Assembly: GCA_049614485.1 (NCBI GenBank)
Contig: JBMZDR010000034.1
Coordinates: 1 to 15,751 of the forward strand
Direction of reading: 5' to 3'
Source of the DNA: GCA-2733415 sp049614485
Lineage (GTDB): Bacteria; Bacteroidota; Bacteroidia; Flavobacteriales; Flavobacteriaceae
DNA: 15,751 bases
The notes beneath the pieces were generated by a model. It was given only the letters and a program-made list of their open reading frames with translations. It was not told the DNA's origin and ran no database searches. This document shows positions 1 through 6,272 of the stretch, in pieces (within the stretch, counting starts at the first letter, position 1; each line of letters begins with the position of its first letter). The position numbers were made by a program, and so were the translations under genes.

Positions 1-30
1 GTTAGTTATTAATTCTTTTTTGATTTTAAT

Positions 31-230
31 AAACCATAACGTTTAGCTATGAACATTACGGAATAAGAACTTTACAGTCTTTCGTTTATGCATAAGCCAA
101 AGCCTTTATTTTGTGTTTAAATTTTTTTGTTTTAATGTCAAATCGAGGATTTGGCGATGATTGTAAATATACAGAAACTTTAGAATATATGCCCAAACTT
201 CGTATTGTTTATAGGTGCTGTTAGTATTAG
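31..230 (+). repeat. attC-like palindromic recombination site A1
   Basis: The left end AAACCATAAC (31-40) and the right end GTTAGTATTA (220-229) present AAC and GTT cores 180 nt apart. Next to the cores the arms differ in length. Then CTATGAACATTACGGAA (47-63) pairs imperfectly with the complement of 199-214, about 14 of 17 positions. A second stem pairs 96-111 with 140-155, about 13 of 16. The whole element can therefore fold as one long imperfect hairpin with AAC/GTT at its base, like long attC/VCR sites. Pairing was judged by eye; recombination activity is inferred. Confidence 0.6.
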
Positions 231-736
231 TTTTTACATTTTACGCGTATTAGTTATTCGAGTCAGATTCCGTTGTGCTAGGCGTTTTGTAGCTCCGTTA
301 ATCAAGCTAACACGAGAAGATAAGGAAGAGTTTATAAAGGTATTGTTACCAAATTATCAGGAGAGTGAACCTTTGAATAGTGAGGACAAGAGTAGTAACT
401 TGTCTATTCTTATGTATATTGATATAAACAACAAATTAACAAGTTACTACTATTTAATCGCAAATACAAGCTTAATGTTTTGATTTTCAGTTGTTAATGT
501 ATTTTTAAAAGCTTTCTGTCTGTTCGTTTTTGTCTTGACACAAAAAGAACCAAAAAAGTCAAGACTAGAATTCTAGTACTCAAATTACTAATCCTCGTAT
601 CAAGACCAATCGAACTCGTCCTATTGTCCTCAAACAGCGATTGCTCAAAATTTGATACTTGCGGTTGTAATTTTTACGTACGATAATTGAGGTCGAAAAA
701 ACTATATTAGCGTTAACATAGATAATTAATACTAAC
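220..736. repeat. 517-bp non-coding segment bounded by inverted GTTAGTATTA
   Basis: The segment starts with GTTAGTATTA (220-229) and ends with its reverse complement TAATACTAAC (727-736). The equivalent segment in the other block (5631-6232) has the same termini. Its interior keeps four inverted repeats between the two copies, including a 13-bp perfect one (391-403/439-451), while no reading frame is kept intact. It could be a structured RNA, an eroded or empty cassette, or a small non-autonomous mobile element. The sequence alone does not decide between these. Confidence 0.5.
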
Positions 737-785
737 GGTAAATGTAAACTGCGTTTTAATGCAGTTTACATATTGTTATGGTTTG
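725..785 (-). repeat. Compact attC-like hairpin A2, also a likely terminator
   Basis: TAAC (733-736) and GTTA (775-778) pair at the base. An unequal internal loop follows (737-741 on the left, 772-774 on the right), then a perfect 11-bp stem (742-752 with 761-771) and an 8-nt loop. Read on minus, the site runs CCATAAC ... GTTAGTATTA and begins about 8 bp after the stop codon of the small exported-protein gene, where an attC lies in an integron cassette. The stem may also serve as a 3'-end or terminator hairpin for that gene pair, although the U-tract is weak. Confidence 0.65.
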
Positions 786-789
786 TTTT

Positions 790-1374
790 CTAATTTACTT
801 TTGTTAAAGTTAAAGTTAAAGGTAACCTATTATCTTTTCTGCACTCTTCTTCACTCGGTACAGGCTTGTTTGGTAAAGCTCCACACCAACCGATTTGAGT
901 AATTTTTAAATCCCAATTAAGTTGTGATGGGCTTTGTAGGCCCCCTTTTGTGTAATCTATGAATAATCTATAAGACAACCTTTTTCTTTCTGGATCAGAA
1001 ATAAACATATAAATTCTGTTTTTGTTGTTGAATGAAATTAAATTTCCGCCAAATAGATCATCATAAAAATATAAATAATCTGCGATTACGATACCATTTT
1101 GGACAGATTTAAAACCAGCAACAAGTATGTCTTCATAATATTTACTGTTAAATTTTTGAATTACTTTTTGTACAACAACCGTAAACTCATTATTTCCTTG
1201 GGTATATTGCCATGTACCTACAAATTTATCTAAATCATTATTAGTATCTTTTAAATATGCACCATCTGGAATATTATGTCTTTCTATTGTAATTGGATAT
1301 ATGGGATTTTGTGCATTTACGATCACAATTGTTAGTATAAAAAAGATTTTTGTTAAAATTATATTTGTTTTCAT
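790..1374 (-). CDS. Small exported protein, DUF6705-like (cassette 1 partner)
   Basis: This encodes a protein of about 194 residues with an N-terminal signal peptide (MKTNIIL..., cleavage predicted after VNA before Gln, near residue 21). The mature part begins with a block containing YLKDTNNDLDKFVGTWQY, which is nearly repeated in the paralogue at 3195-3794. From memory this block is typical of the flavobacterial DUF6705 group; function is unknown. I chose the ATG at 1374 rather than the one at 1404. It gives a clean signal peptide, avoids overlap with the lipoprotein stop, and matches the paralogue's spacing; it sits 13 bp after the lipoprotein gene, so the two are probably co-transcribed. 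The C-terminal half differs strongly from the paralogue. A periplasmic or envelope partner, possibly protective, is inference only. Confidence 0.8.
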   Translation of the reverse strand: MKTNIILTKIFFILTIVIVNAQNPIYPITIERHNIPDGAYLKDTNNDLDKFVGTWQYTQGNNEFTVVVQKVIQKFNSKYYEDILVAGFKSVQNGIVIADYLYFYDDLFGGNLISFNNKNRIYMFISDPERKRLSYRLFIDYTKGGLQSPSQLNWDLKITQIGWCGALPNKPVPSEEECRKDNRLPLTLTLTKVN

Positions 1375-1387
1375 TTTTTGTATGTTT

Positions 1388-2944
1388 CTAGTTGCAATTT
1401 TCATAAGTTGTTTCGTTAATGTTTGTTGGGTGAGGTTCTACTTTTTGCCAACCGCTTAAATCATCTTTGGCCTTCATTAAGAATAGACCATATTTGTTTA
1501 GCGTATTATTATTACTTATCATTAATCGTTCCACTTTTTGAGGGTTTGTTTCTATTACTCCCGTATTTGTATCCTTTATAAAATTTGTTTCATATTGGTC
1601 TTTTATACCTCCTTGAGATTCAAATTCAGGTTCGTGCAATTTATAACCCTCTGTTGCAAATTTTTCTTCATCATCTATTACTAAAGCATAAACACCACCA
1701 CGACTAATCAACATTATTGTCAAATCCCTTAATGGTTTACCTTTAAATTTACGCCATTGGTATAAAGCATTAAATGTTTTTATGTCACCAATACTAAAAT
1801 TAGGAACTAAGCCATCATAATGCGTGTGAACAAACCCTGTGTCCGTTCCTTCTTCGTTAACTGAAACTTCAATTGAATTTTCATTTGTATTTCCGCTAAT
1901 TTCAGTCCAATCTAAATCACCATTATTTGGTGTTGTAAATTTATAACCTTTTTCATAATTTAAAGAAAGATTGGCATTGGTATTCAATTCTTCGATTAGA
2001 GCTTTGATATCGTCATTTGCTAAAAGCGTATCAATGTACGAACAAGGATCAGGGTCTGTTTTAGGTTTAGTAGGAGTTGTACTAATTTCATTACCATCAG
2101 CATCTTCAAAACCAGCAGTATCGATGCTTGTATCATCAGGACTTGTTCCTGTTGTAGTATCTTCATCTGTAGAAGCTGTTCCTGAGCCAGTTGTAGAATT
2201 ATTATCTGGAGTAGGATCGTAATTTGGACATGAAGGGCATGATGTATCTCCTCCTCCAGGACTACTGTCCCCAGGATCTAAAGATTCATTATAACTACAT
2301 ATGGTTTGTGACTCAACATATAGATATGCCTCTGTGCAATCTGGACCAGCTACATGATTTCCACCTATACCATTTGGAGCTACCCAGCTACACATTTGTG
2401 TAGTAATGGTGATGCAATCACCTCTTTGAGCATATTGATTATCCATAAACCCATCATAATCAATATCAGTAATATTAAATTTACCTTTAAAAACAGTTAG
2501 TTGATTATTTACATAGTCATCAAGATATTCTTGTGTTGGATAATAATCTATTATATATGCAATAGTTGGTTTATTTTCTTGAAACCTAACAATTAAGTTA
2601 CTAAAGTTATACTCTTGGAAGCCATCTCTCTTGATTACCAAGGTATAAGTGTTAACATCATCAATTATATTCAATGTTACATCTTCATCTTCAATAAAAG
2701 AAAATCCATTTACATCTTCTGTTGTGGTACGTAAACTAACTAATGCTTTCTTTGAAGCTACATACCTGCTCAACTCTTTAAAATTGGTTAAAGGGCCTTT
2801 CTTGATAATATCATTATGTCCATTTTCTTTTAAATTAAGGACTTCTGTAGTTTCAAAGTCATCCTTTTGACAATTGACAAGTGTTAATGAAATTCCAAAT
2901 AGCAGAATTCCTAGTTTTAGATAGTTTTTAAATTTGTTTTTCAT
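1388..2944 (-). CDS. Surface-type lipoprotein with C-terminal HxH...SxxD (JAB-like) domain, cassette 1
   Basis: This 518-residue protein has a lipoprotein signal peptide with lipidated Cys25, followed by QKDD. That matches the Bacteroidota lipoprotein export signal (K-D/E-D after Cys), so surface display is likely. Residues about 45-165 form a moderately conserved N-terminal domain shared with the paralogue. Next come a Cys-containing stretch (C177-C216), a CPSC motif (236-239) and a Ser/Thr/Gly/Asp-rich linker (about 222-298). The C-terminal domain (about 300-518) carries H373-T-H375, S384 and D387 before predicted strands. This resembles the H-x-H...S-x-x-D zinc site of JAB/MPN metallopeptidases, but with 11 rather than the usual 10 residues between the second His and the Asp. 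The catalytic Glu is not certain. Metallopeptidase or toxin-like activity is a hypothesis. The small exported-protein gene follows 13 bp downstream. Confidence 0.82.
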   Translation of the reverse strand: MKNKFKNYLKLGILLFGISLTLVNCQKDDFETTEVLNLKENGHNDIIKKGPLTNFKELSRYVASKKALVSLRTTTEDVNGFSFIEDEDVTLNIIDDVNTYTLVIKRDGFQEYNFSNLIVRFQENKPTIAYIIDYYPTQEYLDDYVNNQLTVFKGKFNITDIDYDGFMDNQYAQRGDCITITTQMCSWVAPNGIGGNHVAGPDCTEAYLYVESQTICSYNESLDPGDSSPGGGDTSCPSCPNYDPTPDNNSTTGSGTASTDEDTTTGTSPDDTSIDTAGFEDADGNEISTTPTKPKTDPDPCSYIDTLLANDDIKALIEELNTNANLSLNYEKGYKFTTPNNGDLDWTEISGNTNENSIEVSVNEEGTDTGFVHTHYDGLVPNFSIGDIKTFNALYQWRKFKGKPLRDLTIMLISRGGVYALVIDDEEKFATEGYKLHEPEFESQGGIKDQYETNFIKDTNTGVIETNPQKVERLMISNNNTLNKYGLFLMKAKDDLSGWQKVEPHPTNINETTYENCN

Positions 2945-2968
2945 TTAAACGTTTTTGTTTTAAAGTTA
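2945..2968 (-). promoter_or_regulatory. Conserved leader and possible -7 box of lipoprotein gene 1
   Basis: On minus, TAACTTTA (2961-2968) lies 16 bp before the ATG and differs by one base from the Bacteroidota -7 box TAnnTTTG. The whole leader is nearly identical to the one before the second lipoprotein gene (5392-5415). No convincing -33 element was seen, and the leader would be short. Confidence 0.35.
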
Positions 2969-3049
2969 GTTAGTCAATTAATAGTTCTTTAAAAATGGTT
3001 TTTGTTACCCAATTATTTTGATTATTTTTTTTCAATATTGAGTTTTAAT

Positions 3050-3190
3050 AAACCATAACGGTTTATGTATGAAATGTTGCGTTTAAGAAGACGCTATTTT
3101 TTGATGATTAACACAAAGGCTCAATAAAAAAAAACATAACTTCTAAATTATAAACTTAAAAGCTATGTTTTATACATATTGTTATGGTTT
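3050..3190. repeat. attC-like palindromic site B between the two cassettes
   Basis: AAACCATAAC (3050-3059) faces its reverse complement GTTATGGTTT (3181-3190). The AAC/GTT cores are followed by unequal unpaired spacers (4 nt at 3060-3063, 2 nt at 3179-3180), then TATGTAT (3064-3070) pairs with ATACATA (3172-3178), and pairing continues imperfectly inwards. The left arm resembles the left arm of site A1. The right arm resembles site A2 and sits just after a small exported-protein gene. Unlike the other blocks it lacks the roughly 500-bp segment with GTTAGTATTA ends. Confidence 0.6.
3122..3171 (-). terminator. Probable intrinsic terminator of cassette 2
   Basis: On minus, AAAACATA (complement of 3164-3171) can pair with TATGTTTT (complement of 3131-3138), and a run of T follows directly (complement of the A-run 3126-3134). 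It lies inside attC-like site B and about 25 bp after the stop of the small exported-protein gene. Confidence 0.55.
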
Positions 3191-3194
3191 GTTT

Positions 3195-3794
3195 TTATTG
3201 TTTGATTAACAACATGTTATCAGGGGTTTGATAAATGTTCACTATTTCATTTGTAATAGCATCATAACCATTACTATATGTATTACTCCAATTAAGTTTT
3301 TCGACTCCGTTATCCATTTGATAAATTAATTTAAGGTCAGAGTCAGCTCCTGTATTAGAAAAACTAGGTTCTGAATAAGACATAAAAAATGTATTTACAT
3401 TTGGAGGAGTATTTATTGCATCTCCTCTAAAAGTAGATGTAGCAGATAAGAAACCACTTGAGTATATGCATTCTTCACAAAAGGTTGTATAAGTATCAAA
3501 CTGTACTATATTATTTATTGTTAACCTGAATTCTGCTTTTAATTCATCATTAAATTGATTATTGGGATAGCTTTCATGTATTAGTTTAGAAAATGTAACC
3601 TCAAAAACGGTATTATCATTTTCATATTTCCAAGTACCTACAAATTTATCCAACACAAAATTAATATCTTTAAAATAGGTGTTTGATCCGCTATTACTAG
3701 TTGTATATTCTGATTCAATTGGTTTTACTATTGTTTGTGCTAAAGTTGAGTTATACCCAAATAATACTATTACTATATAAAGTATGTTTTTCAT
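3195..3794 (-). CDS. Small exported protein, DUF6705-like (cassette 2 partner)
   Basis: This encodes about 199 residues with a signal peptide (MKNILYIVIVLFGYN..., cleavage predicted after TLA before Gln, near residue 19). It shares the segment YFKDINFVLDKFVGTWKYE with the paralogue at 790-1374 and the same overall size, supporting one family (DUF6705-like, from memory, function unknown). Residues after about 90 have diverged and include a C-E-E-C motif. The ATG at 3794 is preferred over the upstream one at 3830, which would overlap the lipoprotein gene by 32 bp and spoil the signal peptide. It starts 4 bp after the lipoprotein stop, so translational coupling is likely. A role as partner of the lipoprotein is inferred from the conserved pairing. 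Confidence 0.8.
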   Translation of the reverse strand: MKNILYIVIVLFGYNSTLAQTIVKPIESEYTTSNSGSNTYFKDINFVLDKFVGTWKYENDNTVFEVTFSKLIHESYPNNQFNDELKAEFRLTINNIVQFDTYTTFCEECIYSSGFLSATSTFRGDAINTPPNVNTFFMSYSEPSFSNTGADSDLKLIYQMDNGVEKLNWSNTYSNGYDAITNEIVNIYQTPDNMLLIKQ

Positions 3795-3798
3795 GTTT

Positions 3799-5391
3799 TT
3801 ATAATTTAATCCAATTAATAATTTCTCCACTATTATTAAATACTGCTTGGTACAATGATAGTGCAGGGTAGTTTGTATTTAAAAATTCCATAAATGGTTG
3901 TATATGACAGCTGGAATTAGAAGGACTACAATTAGCTTTAATTTTTTCAATAATTTTTTCGCCAATTTTTTCCTTTTTAGCCTTTTTTGTAAAATCATCT
4001 GTTAATCCTAAAATTTCAGATTCATTATTCGTTCTAATTGCAAATGTATAACCTTGTGATACTACAAAATTAGTAACTTGGTTTATTTGACCTTCCTCAC
4101 TTGGATTGTTTTCAGCATATTTTTTTACCATTACAATATGTTCAGCAATATCTGTACCACTTGGAACTGGGGATATATACTTATTTGTTCCGCTTGGTGA
4201 GCCATTAGGTATTACTCCAGGGTGATAATGTGCTCCATATACTGTATTGTTGGTAAGAGAGGGGAACTTTAATTTATCTTCAAATTTCTTTTCAGGAGAT
4301 ACGGGGTGGAAATTATCATCTAATAATAAGCTTATATCATTGATATTAGAACCTGTATAAGTATATTGTTTACCATCTTCTATTGTAGAATAATTCATGC
4401 CAGTTCTTAATCTATTAAGTTCTGTTTTTATTTTTGGTATTTTAGAAATGAAGTTGAGACTTGTTATATGTGGATCCTCTGGTTCAGGTTTTGGTGTTGT
4501 AAGAATGCTTAAACAATTACCATCAATATCAGAAGTTAAACATTCTGTGTTTTCTGAATTATTATCAGTTTCTGTTGCTGTAGTATCTCCACTTGCTGTT
4601 CCACTAGGACTTGTAACAACAGTATTTGCCCCTGTGTCAGTATTGTCAAATGGTATTCCTTCATAATCAGGGCATGTACCACACCCATCATCTGGTGTAT
4701 TATCTGTAGTACCTCCACCTCCCCCGTCATTACCGTCTCCTGTGTCAGAGGTTAAGTATTCTGGGCATTCAACAGGTATTTCTGTCATTCCAATTACCTC
4801 ATCGTTATCTCCATATATTGTGGTTCCATATGAAAAACAAGAACCGTCTGGTCTTTGATGAATGATTCTGTCACGAGAAAATATATCAGAATTAAAACTT
4901 GTTAACGGCTTAAAAGTTACTTTATATTCTATATCATTAACTTTGCCACCATTTCTAATAGTATTAATTTCATTTTCAGAAATTGCATATTTAGCCAAGT
5001 ATGCTAAATAAGTGTTATTAGCTGTGTTTTGTCTTAAAACTAGATTTTCTAAATCGGTACTATCACTGTTTCTTTTAATAGAAAAAGTTAACCAATGAAA
5101 TCCATCTTTTTCTATTAAAATTACTTCGTCAGTATTTATATAAAAATCGTTTTCAGAGTCATAAACAGCTCTGTTTAGTTTTTCATTATCATTAGCTGTA
5201 AGCTTGTTAATAGTTTGAACAACTGCTTTTTTATTTTTGAAGTTTGATAGCGATATATTTTCAATACGCAATGTTTCTTTTTTAGATGTATTAACATTTA
5301 AGGCGTCATCTTTCTCACAACTTGAAAGAGTAAAGGAAATACCAAACAACAGAATTCCTAGTTTGAGATAATTTTTAAATTTGTTTTTCAT
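3799..5391 (-). CDS. Surface-type lipoprotein with C-terminal HxH...SxxD (JAB-like) domain, cassette 2
   Basis: This 530-residue paralogue has the same layout as the protein at 1388-2944. The first 19 residues are identical, with lipidated Cys25 then EKDD (surface export signal type). The N-terminal domain spans about 45-165, and CGTC (237-240) sits inside a Gly/Asp/Thr-rich linker (about 215-285). The C-terminal domain has H388-Y-H390-P, S411 and D414. HYHP fits a JAB/MPN metal site better than the paralogue, but an insertion of about 12 residues lies between the His pair and SGTD. Beyond the His/Ser/Asp positions the two C-terminal domains are hard to align, whereas signal peptide and leader are almost identical at DNA level. 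Its substrate is unknown. The DUF6705-like gene follows after 4 bp. Confidence 0.82.
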   Translation of the reverse strand: MKNKFKNYLKLGILLFGISFTLSSCEKDDALNVNTSKKETLRIENISLSNFKNKKAVVQTINKLTANDNEKLNRAVYDSENDFYINTDEVILIEKDGFHWLTFSIKRNSDSTDLENLVLRQNTANNTYLAYLAKYAISENEINTIRNGGKVNDIEYKVTFKPLTSFNSDIFSRDRIIHQRPDGSCFSYGTTIYGDNDEVIGMTEIPVECPEYLTSDTGDGNDGGGGGTTDNTPDDGCGTCPDYEGIPFDNTDTGANTVVTSPSGTASGDTTATETDNNSENTECLTSDIDGNCLSILTTPKPEPEDPHITSLNFISKIPKIKTELNRLRTGMNYSTIEDGKQYTYTGSNINDISLLLDDNFHPVSPEKKFEDKLKFPSLTNNTVYGAHYHPGVIPNGSPSGTNKYISPVPSGTDIAEHIVMVKKYAENNPSEEGQINQVTNFVVSQGYTFAIRTNNESEILGLTDDFTKKAKKEKIGEKIIEKIKANCSPSNSSCHIQPFMEFLNTNYPALSLYQAVFNNSGEIINWIKL

Positions 5392-5415
5392 GTAAATGTT
5401 TTTGTTTTAAAGTTA
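5392..5415 (-). promoter_or_regulatory. Conserved leader and possible -7 box of lipoprotein gene 2
   Basis: TAACTTTA (complement of 5408-5415) precedes the ATG by 16 bp, exactly as for the first lipoprotein gene, and the sequence from there into the signal-peptide codons is almost the same (about 72 of 78 positions by eye). It is one base from TAnnTTTG. Confidence 0.35.
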
Positions 5416-5441
5416 GTTATTAATTCTTTTTTGATTTTAAT

Positions 5442-5641
5442 AAACCATAACGTTTAGCTATGAACAGTACGGAACTAGACTATTATAGTCCATTGTTTCT
5501 AGCACAAGCCAAAGCCTTTATTTGGTGTTTATATTTTTTTATTTAATGCGAAATCTAGGATTTGGCGATTATGTAAATATACATAAACTTAGGAATATTT
5601 AACCAAAGCTCCGTATTGATTATAGGTGCTGTTAGTATTAG
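5442..5641 (+). repeat. attC-like palindromic recombination site C1
   Basis: AAACCATAAC (5442-5451) and GTTAGTATTA (5631-5640) stand at the ends with AAC-to-GTT distance 180, the same as in site A1. CTATGAACAGTACGGAACT (5458-5476) pairs with the complement of 5609-5626 at about 15 of 19 positions. It is directly upstream of the second lipoprotein gene. Confidence 0.6.
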
Positions 5642-5949
5642 TTTTTACTATTTAAGAGTATGAGTAGTTTTCAGTTAGATTCCGTTGTGTTTGGCAGTTT
5701 GTAGCTCCGTTAATCAAGCTAACACGAGCAGCGAAATTCTGTGTTTTAAAGGCTATTGATCACTAATTTTCAGGAGGGTAAACCTCTGAATAGCAAATAG
5801 AAGAGTAGTAACTTGTCTAACTTTTATGCTTATTGATATAAACAACAAATTAACAAGTTACTACTATCTTATTGCAAAACCAAGCTTAATGTTCTGATAT
5901 TTAGTTTTTTAGCTGTGTTTTTAAGCGCATTTTCTTCTGTTCGTTTTTG

Positions 5950-6054
5950 TCTTGACACAAAAAGAACCAAAAAGTCTCTTCAGAATTTGAACACTTTAAT
6001 GAATTAGTAGACAGCTCAANNNNNNNNNNTCTTGACACAAAAAGAACCAAAAAG
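5950..6054. other. Assembly gap with flanking 25-bp duplication
   Basis: Ten Ns occupy 6020-6029. A 25-mer beginning TCTTGACACAAAAAG occurs at 5950-5974 and again at 6030-6054, whereas repeat copy 1 has it once. The 45 bases between the first copy and the gap (5975-6019) have no match in copy 1. This looks like a scaffold join inside a repeat, so an unknown amount of DNA may be missing. Confidence 0.9.
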
Positions 6055-6222
6055 GTCAAGACTACAATTCTAGTACTCAAATTACTAATCCTCGTATCAA
6101 GACCAATCGAACTCGTCCCATAGTCCTCAAACAGCGATTGCTCAAAATTTGATACTTGCGGTTGTAATTTTTACTTACTAGTATTGAGGTCGAAAAAGAG
6201 AGTTAGGGTTAACATAAGTAAT

Positions 6223-6257
6223 TAATACTAACAAGTAAATAAACACTATTGTGTTTA
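6223..6257 (-). repeat. Candidate attI-like half site next to the recombinase gene
   Basis: The core TAATACTAAC (6223-6232, GTTAGTATTA on minus) is the fourth copy of this word. A short hairpin (6240-6246 with 6251-6257) lies between it and the recombinase stop at 6273. Unlike site A2, no CCATAAC/GTTATGG partner follows. A single core beside the integrase is what an attI site would look like. The hairpin could also end the recombinase transcript, though its U-tract is poor. Confidence 0.4.
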
Positions 6258-6272
6258 TATCTTTTATATGCG

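Larger units (their letters stand above)
1..785. repeat. Long intergenic repeat block A (copy 1), non-coding
   Basis: This stretch without a gene matches, with substitutions and small indels, the block starting at 5412; position 1 aligns with 5412 and the match runs to 736, aligning with 6232. It holds, in order, a 200-nt palindromic attC-like site (31-230), a 517-bp segment bounded by inverted 10-mers (220-736), and a compact attC-like hairpin (725-785). The middle contains several further inverted repeats kept in both copies: 391-403 with 439-451 (13 bp perfect), 532-539 with 558-565, the palindrome 564-577, and nested arms 597-603/652-658 and 607-612/638-643. The open frame at 205-483 is broken by stops in the other copy, so I do not call it a gene. 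Confidence 0.85.
5412..6240. repeat. Long intergenic repeat block C (copy 2), non-coding, contains assembly gap
   Basis: This gene-free stretch aligns with 1-736. It has an attC-like site (5442-5641) and a segment with inverted GTTAGTATTA ends (5631-6232). It keeps the 13-bp inverted repeat (5804-5816/5853-5865) and the nested arms 6094-6100/6149-6155 and 6104-6109/6135-6140. Relative to copy 1 it has 80 extra positions (5950-6029) that include ten Ns and a duplicated 25-mer. The last bases before the recombinase stop form a short hairpin. I see no gene in it. Confidence 0.85.

Noticed and set aside
391..451. Retron-type msr/msd RNA for the conserved 13-bp inverted repeat
   Set aside because: No reverse transcriptase is encoded in the window, and a long stem alone is not enough.
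205..483. Plus-strand open frame of 92 codons in repeat block A
   Set aside because: The aligned part of block C has several stops in this frame; the DNA is conserved for inverted repeats rather than coding.
486..672. Minus-strand frame of about 57 codons through block A, also open in block C up to the gap
   Set aside because: It has no ATG, begins right after an in-frame TAA in both copies, and coincides with inverted repeats; at best an old fragment.
220..6232. Insertion sequence with transposase
   Set aside because: Inverted 10-bp ends exist, but no transposase frame lies between them and no target-site duplication is evident.
1..6240. CRISPR array
   Set aside because: The repeats are few, long, palindromic and separated by genes, with no regular short repeat-spacer units.
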